This document shows positions 13,001 to 25,429 of a stretch of DNA of 64,000 bases, piece after piece. Within the stretch, counting starts at the first letter, position 1. Each line of letters opens with the position of its first letter. Position numbers and translations under genes: made by a program. This stretch comes from Apostichopus japonicus (Eukaryota > Echinodermata > Holothuroidea > Aspidochirotida > Stichopodidae): contig NC_092562.1 of NCBI RefSeq assembly GCF_037975245.1, positions 23,181,554 to 23,245,553 of the forward strand, given 5' to 3'. The notes under the pieces were generated by a model. That model did no database searches, was not told the origin of the DNA, and saw only the letters and a program-made list of their open reading frames with translations.

Positions 13001-13899
13001 CTGGAAGAAACTAGAACAAAATAAAAAGCAACAGGAAACAAAGATACGTATGCTAAAAATCTCATTTCTCAATTTTGTTTGTTCTGCAGTCAGAAAACAT
13101 AGTCAGACTTTTTCTATATGACATGATAACATTTTTTTAATCGTATCATTCAATCTTGCTTATTCTGCAAAGGTAATATTGTACTCTGTCAAAATGCCTC
13201 TTGCTTAATCCAGTGCTTTGTATGTTGTCACATCTATGTAACCTATAAAACATACAAATCTACATTCGAGGATTTGGAAGCAATAAACAATAGCTGATCT
13301 AACTAGTAACGAATGTGGAAAGTCTTTTACTAGAATGAAAGTAGTTCAAACATATCATTTTCAGAGATACGAGGCAATATTTCTTGAAAGGAATACCATT
13401 TGCTAAACATTTCTTCCAGACAATCTTTTAGATTTAATGTAAAGTATACATGTCAAATATTAATCATTGTCTATAAAATCATTAAAAATTGTTGTCGGAA
13501 ACGATTGTCACAAAACAATGTGAACTACTTTGGCCTTCCATTTAGTGACAATTGTGTAACACCGGCAAATTTGTTGCATTAGTTTTGAAACATCGCATGT
13601 ATCGATGAAATACGTGATATATTTACACATACATAGCGCTGCTCAAATCTAGTTAAACAGTGTTTGCAATTACAACCATTTGAAATTTTGGATGGTCCAA
13701 GGGAAAATCCAACAATTTAATGTAGGATGTTTTCTTTCGGCAGGAAACGTTTAAAGATAAATTTTCTTTTTCATATTGCCAGGTGCAATTTTAGTTTTCT
13801 AAAGTAACGTATTGCCTTCTCATAGGTTTAAACTTTCGTTTAAAATGCAGCTTTAAAGTCACAACATCACATTTATTGATAAAGGCTTACGAACATTAC

Positions 13900-13993
13900 C
13901 TTCTGTACATGAGTAACACAACCAACATGGCAATCAACACGGTCAGTGTTATTAAGACAATCAACACAACAATTACGATAGTATAGGAGTGAC
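13900..13993 (-). pseudogene. Copy B remnant of exon 13 (transmembrane helix)
   Basis: The 94-nt remnant has acceptor TTTACAG and donor GTAATG intact. It encodes a hydrophobic stretch ([20 protein letters not shown]), with the same length and phase as A exon 13. Confidence 0.8.
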
Positions 13994-14467
13994 CTGTAAA
14001 ATAATTGTTAGAACGTCAATTAGTTTAACAAAGGTTAATGAGACCAGGGACGAGGAATCACTATCGTACATTTGACTCGGGACTCACAGACATGACCAAT
14101 GTGAATGATCACAAACGTGTAAAGAAGTGACATGTACAAGTCAATGCAACGTTGACAAGTGACTCATAGCTTTTTATTCGACGGTATAGTATACTAGAAT
14201 GTTACACTTCTGCTTGTACGACGACAGTAAACAATGGTCGTTTAGAGACACATACCTTTACAATTACTCTCGAATTGTACTCCTCATTTTGTCAGTGCCA
14301 AATGTAAAACTGATTTCTTCTCGTTACAATGTTTCACATATACCCTTTATTAGTACTGTATCGCAGATCGATCATTGTAGTAGTTTGAGTTGTGTAGATG
14401 TGAAGGAAACACACATATTCTGATGGATTATTGAGTATTTGTAAAAGGAAAGTGACCCTGCCATCAC

Positions 14468-14705
14468 CTGACAGAGAGATTCTTGCATATTCAGTTAATT
14501 CACTCACAGGACCATACCCAGCGTCCGTCACCAGTTTTACTTGAACGTTGTAGATATTCTTGTCAAGATTCTTATAAATATACCCTTTCACATTTGGATC
14601 CATCACCTGTACAATGTCTAGTATCTCTTTGTTCTCAAAATCACTTACATAGATGACGAATGCTACTAGAGAAGCATTGCAGTTTGGAGAAATTTCATAT
14701 GGTAC
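14468..14705 (-). pseudogene. Copy B remnant of exon 12 (FN3-2, second part)
   Basis: The 238-nt remnant is open, with AG acceptor and GTGATG donor. It keeps [19 protein letters not shown]. Its partner exon 11 is not found between here and 15,492, so FN3-2 cannot be completed. Confidence 0.8.
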
Positions 14706-15491
14706 CTAGTAGAGCGAAAAATACACATGAAACAAATTATTTCGGAACAAACAAGCACATAATGTAGACACAGAATTATCATTGTGTGTGTATTGTATAT
14801 GTGTATGTGTTTGCATGCATGTATGTATTGCACAGTCACCATTATGTGTCAACCTTCATCACCCCCCTTGGAGGTCTAAACTGACAAATTGCTTTAGGGA
14901 TAAATGTGCAGGTTTTAACAATTTATATCATTCGTTTTGAAATATATACACTAATTATTTTATTGCATTAAGTAGTTAGCTACGGCTGTCCTGCATTATT
15001 ATGTGGCTCTAAACAGGGCCTATTAGTTGCAGATTATGCCGTTTGTTTAATACATTTGATGCCATGATAGTGTATACAACATTTATGTTGCTTTAAATCA
15101 CACTACGACCAGTAAGAAAGTGCAATGGTTATTAACGGCAACGACTCAAATTTTAATGGTTAATACATTGCAATAGTATCTTCCGTACGGAAATCATATA
15201 ATGTTTTGGTACCGAACACAAGCCACTTCTTCTGATACAATACGTAATAAAAGCAGGAAAAGGATATGACAAATCAGATTATCAGTTCACATAACTGTTG
15301 TGACGCCGTTTGTTAATTCATATGGGATGGTAGAATAGTAACATTTTTGATCAAATGCATGCATGGATGTAAGTGGTATGAATTGTTCGCCCTACTTTGC
15401 ACCACATCTGCCAACAATTCATATCATGCTAGTTGAATGATAGATAAACGATGGAAGTTTATATTAAACTTTTGCAATAATTAACACTTAC

Positions 15492-15799
15492 TTGGACAAT
15501 TTGTTCTTGCAGAGTCAAAAGAGCTTTTTGTTCCTTCACCAAATGACCCTTCTCTTACTGCGGCCATAGAGAACTGATACAAGGTGTCTGGTTGCAGAAA
15601 ACTAAGGTAAATAAAAAGAGTACTGGCATTCCATAAGCTTGGACACTATCTGAGGGGATCCAGTCTTCTTCTTCGTTGGTCCGGTAGTAAGGTACATAAC
15701 CTATCACTGGAGGGTCTCCTACATCACTACTGTCGTTCCACGCCGTCGAAGATATCGTGATTGTAGTGTTTGAAGCAGACATAAACTGAGGGGAACTAG
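15492..15799 (-). pseudogene. Copy B remnant of exon 10 (FN3-1)
   Basis: The remnant is 308 nt against 306 in A. A net change of two bases after GMPVL shifts the frame to an early stop. The conserved core Trp (ITISW in A) is Ser (ITISS). Confidence 0.85.
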
Positions 15800-17274
15800 C
15801 TATTAGTAGAAGGACTATGTGAATAGGAAAGTGTAAAAAGGGAAACTGTTTGAGTTTACCTTTTTTGACAATTCTCCATTTGATTTTGCTGCCAATGAAT
15901 GTTCTTTTCAAAGTGCTATTCCTAATAAGTTAACATGACAAATTCTATATACAGCTAGGCAGCTCTCTCTATTGGTTCATGAACACCACATCTCCAGGAT
16001 CTTCCTTGACTTTTGTTAAGAAATGCCATATTAATGCATTAATATTTGAAAATTTTGAAATGATTTGTTGGCATATCCCTAGTCATGACGAATTGCTGGA
16101 GCATTGAACCTTCAATTTACTCACCTCCATCAATGCAATCGTCCAAGGGTTCTAATATTTCAAGCATCTTTAAGTATTGACTAACTATTTTTAATCATAT
16201 AATACGTTCATATGTATAATATTGGTAACATATGCAAATATTTATTTAAATATCTGTCTGCAAAACATGTAGGCATTCAGCTGCTATTGATAATATAAGT
16301 ATTTATAGTTATATCAAATCACATGACAGTTGTAAAACATGCGATGAGATTAGTTACTGTTAAACGGAAGTGGTTACTAAATCCATCTTTCAGGCTATAG
16401 TCAAATTTTACCCCATCTGCTGGTCAATTTAGTACGAATGTACATACTCCTGTGACAAACACATAAAATATTAAAATATTTGAGAAGTGAAATATCAGAT
16501 ATCACTACATGCCCTTACGAAAATATACTATATTCACATGTTATCACAGGTAAGACACAACAGATAAAGCACATGCATATGCATATTCCTGGTACCAATT
16601 TCAAATATACAATCACTTGTTTTCATGTGCTTAAAACATGTGAACATACTTCACAACGTGAAGAAATGTGGCAGAACCGCGACAATCTAACCCATTAATG
16701 ATAGAATACATAGATAACTTGAACGATATGTGTCACACAAATACTCTGTGTTTTCACACAATGGCTTTCTGGCCACAGGTTGTCACAGGAATTTGTGACC
16801 GTGTGTTTCCGCCCTTCCTTACCAACTTGTATCAAAATTGCACTTTTGATGCAAAATACATGGATATCCAGTGGTAATCATAGGTGTTCACACAATAAAC
16901 TGGAATAAGCGACAGTATCTCATTTTTTGTTAGGGTACACTTTATCCACCCTTTGTTGTGTCTAAGGGACCCTGGATTAGCGTGGTTAAGTAACTCAGTC
17001 ACTTAACGGACGAGCAAAAACCGTAAGCCTTGCTCGTAAAGTTATATAACACCAAAGCATAGCACGTGTATTAGGACTGTTATACACAGAAAAAAAAGTA
17101 TAGCTGGATTGTTAGATTTGATCATCTAATAAAAATGTTCATTGCAAGACCAAAATAATAGTTAAATGTGTCCAAACTAGACATAATGATGACAGCTTAA
17201 AAATAAGCCATTTGATATATATGCACAAAGAAAGTTCATTATGCTGACCATAGAAGGTTACGTTATGATCTTAC

Positions 17275-17672
17275 CAAAGAGGTCTGCTTCTTTCCGTCTA
17301 TAGTGACGCCCATCATTCACCGAAGTAGTATATCTAATTTGTAGATTTTGTAGTCAATCTGTTTTATCGCTTTACGCTTCATCAGTGCTTTCAATAGTTT
17401 TTCGATCTCATATTCCTGTATATATCTGTAGATGGTATATGAATTTACTGATTTTTTCTATTTACTGTTTTTTGTCATTGTATTTTCTAGATTGTTTGTA
17501 AAGCGCACAGATGCATCGCGCGTAGTGCGCTATATAAGATTTTATTTACATTTACATTACATTGTAGACAATCTAGCTGTCACAGATTTTAGGACATTTG
17601 GTGATTCCACTGTGCAGTTGATTTCAGCTGTTGCTCCAGGATTTACTTTAGACACTTGAATGTCAACAATCC
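17275..17672 (-). pseudogene. Copy B remnant of exon 9 (Ig3), interrupted
   Basis: The two ends of the Ig3 exon are recognisable (17,275-17,340 and 17,570-17,672). The middle, including the second core cysteine, is replaced by unrelated sequence that looks like a retroelement 3' tail. Confidence 0.8.
17345..17570 (+). mobile_element. LINE 3'-tail fragment inside the copy B Ig3 exon
   Basis: The inserted block contains TTTGTAAAGCGCACAGATG, GCGCGTAGTGCGCTATATAA and a tail of TTTACATTTACATTACATT, the style of short 3' tails in CR1-like elements. Near-matching GTAG(T/A)CAATCT motifs lie close to both ends and may be the target duplication. Some original exon sequence is also lost. Confidence 0.5.
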
Positions 17673-18416
17673 CTGCATGGAAAAACAAAAGTTAAACAAG
17701 AAATATAAGCTGCTATTTGTTCTTAGAAAGTGATGTGACCACATACTCTATACATTTAGTAAGATGTTTCCAACATATAGATAAATAAAACCATACTTCA
17801 GACTAAAATTATGGTCAATCAGATCAAAAGCAACCCTAAAGCACCGTTATGTTCAAAACATCTTTTTCTGTCTGCGTTAGATTGTGGCGCTATGAGCTGT
17901 TTAAACATGAGGAAAAGAAAACCAATTTCCATGATTCACTCTTCAACCTGTTATCATAATCAAGGATGGAAAGAGGAATATGGTAGAGGGAGGGATGCGA
18001 TCACCCCACAGCTAACATTTATCATCAATGCTATGGATGCTTCTTAATCCATCATTTTGTGCTACATCCTCAGAAGCAGCAGGACACTTTGTCCTTATAC
18101 ACTGTGTGTTCACAGTAACCCAATATAGTTAAAGTTTTAGTGCAGTTTGTTTTTCAGAAGGATATATGTTTCCATTTCTAGTGTTTGGGCAACGTCCACA
18201 ATGTCAGCTTTTCCTGGTATCAAATATTTATGATCCCAACATCCGATAATAATTTTGAAGAAAACAAAAATTGTTTGCAATTTTATTTTGTGCTTTAGGC
18301 TTTTGTTTCTAATTGTTACTAATTGTGAACTTGATTTGATACTTGGCAAATGAATTTGTGTTAAATACCCCTGCATCTATAAAAATATCTATTAAAAATA
18401 AACAATAGTACTGTAC

Positions 18417-18531
18417 CTGTCTGACATCAAGGGTTTTAGGAAGTCAATGGCGTCTTGCATCGGCCATTACAAGTACTGTTGACATAATGACAGGCTTCAT
18501 TGCAGTGACATTCCTGTTCATAGTTTTCACC
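18417..18531 (-). pseudogene. Copy B remnant of exon 8 (EGF5)
   Basis: It reads as CNEACHYVNSTCNGRCKTP, then stops TAA and TGA where A has its NWSPR segment. The first part of the exon and its acceptor are deleted. Confidence 0.88.
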
Positions 18532-19058
18532 ATTAAACAGAGAGCAAATTATGTTTAAAGTGAGTGTGCACAAATCTTAAAATCAAGGCTAATTTAGAAA
18601 ACTGCATACATCTGCAACCATCAAAAAATGTAACATAGGTCTTTCACTTGAACTATAGCTGTTGTAACCAATTTCCAGCTTTCTGTTACTCATTTTGTTT
18701 ACATTTTAGCTTCCATGTTAAAATATTCTAGTTTTATTTGCTTTGGAGAATTGTGGAACCATAGAAATTATCACTATTTATGTGTTTAAATCTGAAAATT
18801 CCCACATATTTGAGTTAAAGAGGAAATACAGGAGGCAGAAAGATGAAAATGACAGGAAAATACACATGCAATATTACTTGAAAATTTTACATGCAAAATA
18901 ACTATACAAATATACTCCTCTCCTCAGCACACTCAAATAAAAATGGAGCAAATGTAAACTCCACTAGATCAACAAAATATGCCAGTGATAATTGATATGT
19001 AACATAAAGGAACAAGCAAAACAGCAACATAATGCATATGGTGATATTGATCTAATAC

Positions 19059-19208
19059 CTTGACAATTTTCATTTGGATCACGCAGGACGAATCCTTAAG
19101 CACATTGGTTACACCTTCCTGTATTTTTGTTACAAGCTGCATCATTCCTGCAATGACACTTCAAAAGACACTGACTTCCATAGTAACCTTGTTTACATTG
19201 TTCAGGAA
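19059..19208 (-). pseudogene. Copy B remnant of exon 7 (EGF4)
   Basis: Splice sites are kept, but the frame reads NQCA then TAA where A has CAA (Gln), so there is a premature stop. It is 6 nt shorter than A exon 7. Confidence 0.88.
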
Positions 19209-21202
19209 CTGAAAACCAGAGAGAGAGAGATGTTTTCCTAAATGGGTATGTCTAATTGACCACTTGATAAACTTCTTACTTAATTTGGTCTCATTTTTCG
19301 ATAGACATTCACAGTATAAGATGATGTGACACTATGTCAAAGACATTTATAATATAAAAAACAAACGATTTATGCTGTAAGAGCAGATATTGTTTTGTTT
19401 ATGTTAGTAATGAATGCAGAATTGGATCAAAAACTTTGACATCTCTGTCTTTCTCGTCTGTGTCGAACTTGACATGTGTAAACTCATGTAATATAAGACA
19501 GGTATGTGATGATTGGATTCTAGTTCTCAAATAATATTACATCAATTAAAAACAAACTAATAAACAAAGACCAAATTATTGGATATTGTTTAATATATAA
19601 ATAGATATACATACATATTAATAAAAAATCCTTCGGTACTCCAAATGAAAAGGAGTAATATATTTGAGAATATATTATATATTTTTTCTTCAGCAATACT
19701 TGGCAGTAGAGACGGACTTTCCACTGCCAAGTCCCAGTTGGACCGAAAATTCCAATATATTTTCTAATACAGTACTCCTTATTTGTCAATTTTGATATTT
19801 CCCTATCTTTATTTTCTTTTGGATTAAACATGGATTTTCTTTATAATATGTTTAGATATATGTCAAAGTCCGGTGCCGGTGCAGGTTCGCTGTTTCAATG
19901 ATATTATATAAACCATTTGAATTTTTCGGTTAACATAGATCACCCGATACTAATAGCTAGAACAGTAATTACTGTTCATGCTCCACAAACGTGCATCAGT
20001 ATCTAATGCGCTGTGTTCGTTACACGGTAACATGTGTTACAGGTGATTCAGTAATTATTGCAAAGCTGTTACACGTTCCCATCTAAGACAAAGAACTGCG
20101 CGACTGGACAAGGAGTCTATGAGTATTTGACGTGGTAAACTATTACTATATTATAGCCCAATTAGACGTGGAACTACCCGTAAGGCTAATCTAGGTTCCC
20201 CCTCCCCACCTTAGGTCCCATTTTGTGTATCTGTTTTGTATCTATTTGAGAATTGCACAAAACCACCTGTCCGTGAAGAATGTTTCAATCAAATGGATTT
20301 ACTAAAACAAAAAAAGGTTAGGCTACCATCTGAATCTCGCATGCAGTATAAAATAACCGCCGCAGTGTGTCGGCTACGTGCTGTGCCAGCGCCGACCATG
20401 CACTCCGTATTATTCGGCCAGGGAGTAGTCTTCGGTACCCAGCCGCCTAGCATTTTTACCTTTCGTACTCGTAGTTCAACATGTTCCCGTGTTGCGAACA
20501 CAGCGCAGTAGTAACTGATGCACGGTTACGGAACATGAGCAGTAGTTACTGTAATAGCTATGAGTATCGGTGCATATATCCAAACGAATTCTAGAAAGAA
20601 AATTGTCAATAATATTTACAATGGAAGATGTGATTGATATATAATTTACTGAAAATATTAATTTTTGGTATATAATGTCGTAACCATTTACTTTAATGGT
20701 TTTGCTGAGGAAGCTTTCAGGGAAACACAAAATTTAAAATAAAAATAATCATATTTCTTACTCCTTAAGTCAACTGACTATATCCCTGTTTTATTACACA
20801 TTTTTTACTTCACCTTCTTTGGAGAACACATGGCTTATGTTTTCATTATGTAAATATTAATATATTTATATGTGTTTATACTATAATACAGAATATGATC
20901 TGGTTCAATTGAATATCTCACCCTTCCTCCATCTCTTCTGATGCTAATTAATGAACAGTTTAGAGGTATTTAATATTTATATATGGTAAAAAAGATTATA
21001 AACCTATCACTCTACAGTAACAACATCTTTGTATAGAAAGAAAGAAATGTGAAACTTGAAAATTTTGAGAAGATCGTTTTTAAGAAATAAAAACAAACAT
21101 TACTGGATAACTTGGGAGATTATCATATTGTTGTGTTATTCAAAGATTCCCCTTTCTTTATATTGGTTGTTTGATAAAACTTCAACTGTGAATGAAACCT
21201 AC

Positions 21203-21330
21203 TTTGACAGTATCCTGTCTGACATCTGTCATTGTTATTGGCGCATACGCCTGTGAATCTATTGCAACCACCACTATTACAATGACAAGTGTGTAAACAG
21301 TTAGCACCAAATGTACCTTTAGGACAACAT
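21203..21330 (-). pseudogene. Copy B remnant of exon 6 (EGF3)
   Basis: It is open and similar to A ([17 protein letters not shown]), but the acceptor CAG is mutated (TTTATG before the exon) and the GTNC segment with the last EGF cysteine pairing is altered. Confidence 0.82.
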
Positions 21331-21674
21331 AAAAAACATGTAAAAAGGTTACGATACATGTAAATGAAATCAACTGATCATCTCAGTAGAGCGATTAAGG
21401 AGGATAACTTCTAGAATACTTCATACAGTATAAATAAAAGGCCTGCATAAACACAGTGCTGTTAGTTAAATCTTAAAGGGCTTATGTTGTCAATTTACTA
21501 AAGCAATTTGCAAAAGACTCACTTTACAGGCCAGCAGTAAGCATCTGTTATAAACCATGATTAACATCATGATATATAGATATTTGTAAATTGTATTTTT
21601 AAGCTACATTGTGAAGCTTATTACACATCTAAAACACCCGTTCTTTTTTAAACAAAATATGTACAGCTCATAAC

Positions 21675-21694
21675 TATATGTACGTGTATATTTA

Positions 21695-21729
<35 letters not shown>

Positions 21730-21731
21730 TA
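21675..21731. repeat. (TA)n tract
   Basis: Simple TA/TATA repeat within the intron between the EGF2 and EGF3 remnants of copy B. Confidence 0.9.
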
Positions 21732-21950
21732 TATGGTATATAGTATGTGATAACCTACAGCATGTTGTTACTTAAGTGTTACGTCTCTGCGCCGATCATC
21801 AGATAACTGTTCGAAACGGTCGTGTAACCTTATTTCTTCCAAGCACCACTGTGTGATCTGTTATCATGGGGACATTTTTTTTGTTTATTTTGTCCTATGT
21901 ACGTAAGAATCCCAGCCGTGCTTCATTGCTTGATGAATTAAGAAACCTAC

Positions 21951-22106
21951 CTGTTATGTAGTCGAGGCCTCTGAATCCAGAGGCACACCTACAGCCAAAT
22001 GGATCTGGTAAACAAAACATGTGATCTCTGCGAGCGGAAGCAAACTCTTCACCTTTAGAACATCGAAACTCACAGTTGAATCCAAATCTACCCAATAGAT
22101 CACAAG
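21951..22106 (-). pseudogene. Copy B remnant of exon 5 (EGF2)
   Basis: It keeps the Tie-type [14 protein letters not shown] motif. The acceptor dinucleotide is AA instead of AG, and two EGF cysteines are replaced (SARRD, GLDY). The donor is still GTAGG. Confidence 0.86.
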
Positions 22107-22724
22107 TTGGTAATGAAATATATATGATACGATACACAGTAAACATAATACAGTTAGGACATTTTTTGTGTGCTCTCTTTACCACTTCCATATTTGAAGC
22201 TTTACATAGCATGATACGATACTCCGACATTGCTTTATTACTCTGACTTAAATGAAATAGCAAAGTTGTAATGCACAGTATCCCTGATGCTAACTATAAT
22301 GATATATACAATCATGACTAAATAATCATCTGTAATTGTAAGTTTCTAATTAGTCCTTTTACAAAAAGGGGACCATCACGGAATGATGTTTACTTGGTGA
22401 GTACGAGCAGCGATCAGTTGTGCATCTCTTCATGTGGATGTGAGTCTTGGCGAATAAATCAGTCTGGTGAAACTCCAGGAAAAACCAGTTCAGAAAACCT
22501 CTCTGTTCGATCCAAGCCTGGACAGGTTCCATGCAGCTAAATGTGGGCCGCTGAGGTCCAAATGTAGTCATGTTCCCCTCCCCTGGATGGACAGTAGGTA
22601 AGGAATGCCAAAAAGGACAATAGCTGAAAAGATGAGATAAATATTTTTGAACAACTTTTATGCAAGCCCTAAAAGGTGTTATTAGGATTACTAACTGCCT
22701 GTTTTTCAGAGGTGACTTAGCCAG

Positions 22725-23400
22725 TCTGGCCTAATTCTCATCTCACTGATTATGACTATGACTGTCTGGTGTGACATCGAGAGCCAGATCATTTCAGTAG
22801 GCACCAAATATTTCATGTCTTCATAATTTAAATAAAATACTACATTCTTCTTCTTAAATACATACTTCCTTGGGCCCACTTATTAACTATGTAATAACTA
22901 TATTAGCTATGGGACTGTATCTCTTACACCCATCCCCTTCTTATTGAGCCTACTTACTACAGGTATTATTGAAAATTGTACTGGAGTTTACTCCAATACT
23001 CTTATGGCAGGCAATTTAAAGTTGCTGAAGTGTTATGGCATAAGACTCGTACAGGTCTGGTTACCTGATCGACAAAATGTTAGGTGTAACTCGCACTGAA
23101 AGTTAATAAGATGAGAAAGGTTTCAACGTTTGTAGATACTAGTAAATTGTACTGCTTGTCTAGTCAAGTATATCTTCACAGACATCACAATCAAGCAAGA
23201 GTGTGTATAGGAATAAAGCATTAACTTTATAGCAAAGAATGCAAATGGAAAGAAGAAAATTTGTGCACAATAATGTAAACAGTATTTACTTCATGCTTCC
23301 CTTTCGAGAGAGATTATGAATGATGGGTAAATACCTGTATTGCATGTTCATAGTTTGCACGTCAATTTGTTTCCAAAGATTTTGAAGATTCCTTAGAAAA
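22725..23400. repeat. Remaining 5' flank of unit B, duplicate of 52,395-53,260
   Basis: The sequence matches the region upstream of gene A exon 1, including CTTATGGCAGGCAATTTAAA and GTCTGGTTACCTGATCGAC. Immediately left of it the sequence matches 39,430-39,540, inside the gene. The two matches abut at about 22,720, which marks a deletion. Confidence 0.75.
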
Positions 23401-23811
23401 GAAGAGTTATCATATCAATACACTCTTTTAGAATTAAACACCAAATGTAGATCAATATTGTTAGTGGGAACACTCTGGGTCTGATTATTACTCGTGATTT
23501 AGACAACACCCTTGTTCTTGGTGTACACGACTCCAATTATGCATCAGATCACTGTTTTGTTCCCTGTCAACTAGAACTACCAACAGTCCCATTGCATATT
23601 AAGAAGATAGAGTTCCGCCGTTAACCGCGATTGATTGGCATAGTTTTGAATCCGACCTGAAAGCCAGTGATCTAATCGCAGTTCCTGCGAATGACCTATT
23701 AGTTTGTCTTCATAGTACGTTTCTTGTTTACGCTCTATTTTAGATGAGTATGCCCCTCATCTCACGAAGACTATTACTGCTCGTCCGACAGTTCCATGGT
23801 ATACTACCGAG

Positions 23812-24570
23812 TTGAAGCAGCTCAACATTGAGCGTAGGCGCTGTGAAAAAGTTTGGAGAAGATACAAAACTCCTGAGAATAGGTTAAAATTCACTGAAGC
23901 TAGAGATACTTTCAAACAAAGTTATATTGAAGCATCCGATGCCTATTATGACAACTTGGTGGCTAACTGTGTGGGTGACGGTCGGAGTTTATATGGCGTG
24001 GTTAAATCATTCTTTAGTAAGAGTACGGATACATCCTTCCCTCCACATACGGATAAGTCACAGCTGGCCAATGAAATTTTGCAACACTTCAGCTCCAAAG
24101 TACTGAATATTCGTTCCGAGCTCGATGATGAGACTACTACCTTCAGCTTTCATAGCAATTCCGACCCTCCTAGTGCCTCTCTGGAACAATTTTCGGAGGT
24201 TTCAGAATCGTATGTCTCGAAGTTACTGCAAAATTGTTCGTCGGCCAGTTGTGATTTAGACCCAGTTCTCACAAAGATTGTTAAATCTGTCAGTGCTACT
24301 CTTCTGCCTTCTATTATTAGGCTTATTAATTTGTCAATAACAACCGGTGAGTTCTTGGAGTCTTGGAAGAGAGCTATAGTTTGTCCTCTTCTTAAGAAGC
24401 CAACTCTCCCACCGGAATTGAATAATCTCAGACCGGTGAGTAACCTCAAATTTATCTCCAAGCTTGTGGAGAAAGTTGTAGCGAATCAAGTTTTGCAACA
24501 TTGTAATCGTCATTGCTCTTTACCTGTATTTCAGTCCGCATATAGACAGCACTCTGATATCTATCTCTGA
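23812..24570 (+). pseudogene. LINE ORF2 fragment (RT N-terminal half)
   Basis: About 250 codons are open. Visible are the RRRCEKVWRR linker and the RT motif region NNLRPVSNLKFISKLVEKVV leading to VFQSAYRQ, as in CR1-like ORF2 proteins. After AYRQHS the sequence leaves the family order because the catalytic core is deleted. Confidence 0.8.
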
Positions 24571-25375
24571 TATTAGGGATTGGATGGCTTATCATAAATT
24601 GAAGCTGAACGATAGTAAAACTGAGTTCATTATTCTTGGCACTCCAGTCCAGCTCACAAAGTTCGTCAATAAATCTATCAGGGTTGGTGGTGCTTCAATA
24701 GTATCTTGTAATCAAGTCCATGTTATTTTCGACTAACACATGAAAATCGATAAACATATCAGTAAAGTTTGCAAGACTGGTTTCTATAATTTTTTAATTT
24801 AAAGAAGATTAGGAAACATATGTCTTCTAGAACTATGAAAACATTGGTTCATTCATTCATTCATTCACAGCCATTTGGATTATTGCAATAGTTTGCTCCA
24901 TGGTATCTGATTCAGAGACTGCAACGTCTGCAGAACAGCGCAGCCAGGCTTGTTGTAGACTGCTATGACTTCAACACACCATAGTTGAGTATCCTCCATT
25001 CTTTGCACTGTTTGCCTGTTGAATTCAGAATTAAGTTCAAAGTACTGCTCCTGGTGTATAAGTGCATTCATGGAATGGCATCCGCCTATTTGTCGGACGA
25101 TCTGTCCTTCCAGGTCAATACTCGTTATACCTTGCGTTCTAGCAATACACTCACTCTCACTGTTCCCAGAACTGAACTGAAAACCTATGGCGACCGTGCC
25201 TTTCCATCAGCCGGGCCCAAGCTCTGGAATGGTCTGCCAATATCTGTGCGGAGTTCTCCCACTCTCAGTCAGTTCAAGTCTTGCTTGAAGACTCATTTTT
25301 TCATGTTGGCTTTCTATTCGGGTTGTACAGCGCTATTGAATACTTCGTAGACTTTAGGGCTTTATAAGTTCATTT

Positions 25376-25376
25376 A

Positions 25377-25422
<46 letters not shown>

Positions 25423-25423
25423 C
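25376..25423 (+). repeat. (ATT)n microsatellite, LINE 3' tail
   Basis: About 15 ATT repeats end the LINE. Homology to 9,290 and onward begins directly after it. Confidence 0.9.
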
Positions 25424-25429
25424 AATATT

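Larger units (their letters stand above)
12146..22106 (-). pseudogene. Tie-like receptor pseudogene, copy B
   Basis: Ten remnants line up in order with copy A exons 5-10 and 12-15 on the same strand. Missing are exons 1-4 (signal peptide, Ig1, Ig2, EGF1) and exon 11 (first part of FN3-2). Defects seen: acceptor AG lost before the EGF2 and EGF3 remnants, EGF cysteines replaced, in-frame stops in EGF4 and EGF5, the Ig3 exon broken by an inserted retroelement tail, a frameshift and loss of the core Trp in FN3-1, and frameshifts in the tail exon. The FN3-2b, transmembrane and first tail exons remain open with good splice sites. The 5' loss is explained by one deletion: at about 22,720 the sequence jumps from the match to 39,540 to the match to 52,395. 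A transcript is still possible, but not a full receptor. Confidence 0.88.
23405..25425 (+). mobile_element. CR1/L2-like LINE, internally deleted
   Basis: The order is: end of an endonuclease domain (about 23,470-23,600, with SDH), linker, RT fingers (about 23,812-24,560), then a direct jump at about 24,555 to the post-RT region (KLNDSKTEFIILG), the C-terminal LINE region (24,985-25,350) and a 3' (ATT)n tail. RT motifs A to C, including YxDD, are missing. Frame breaks elsewhere show it is dead. It sits exactly between units B and A. Confidence 0.8.
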
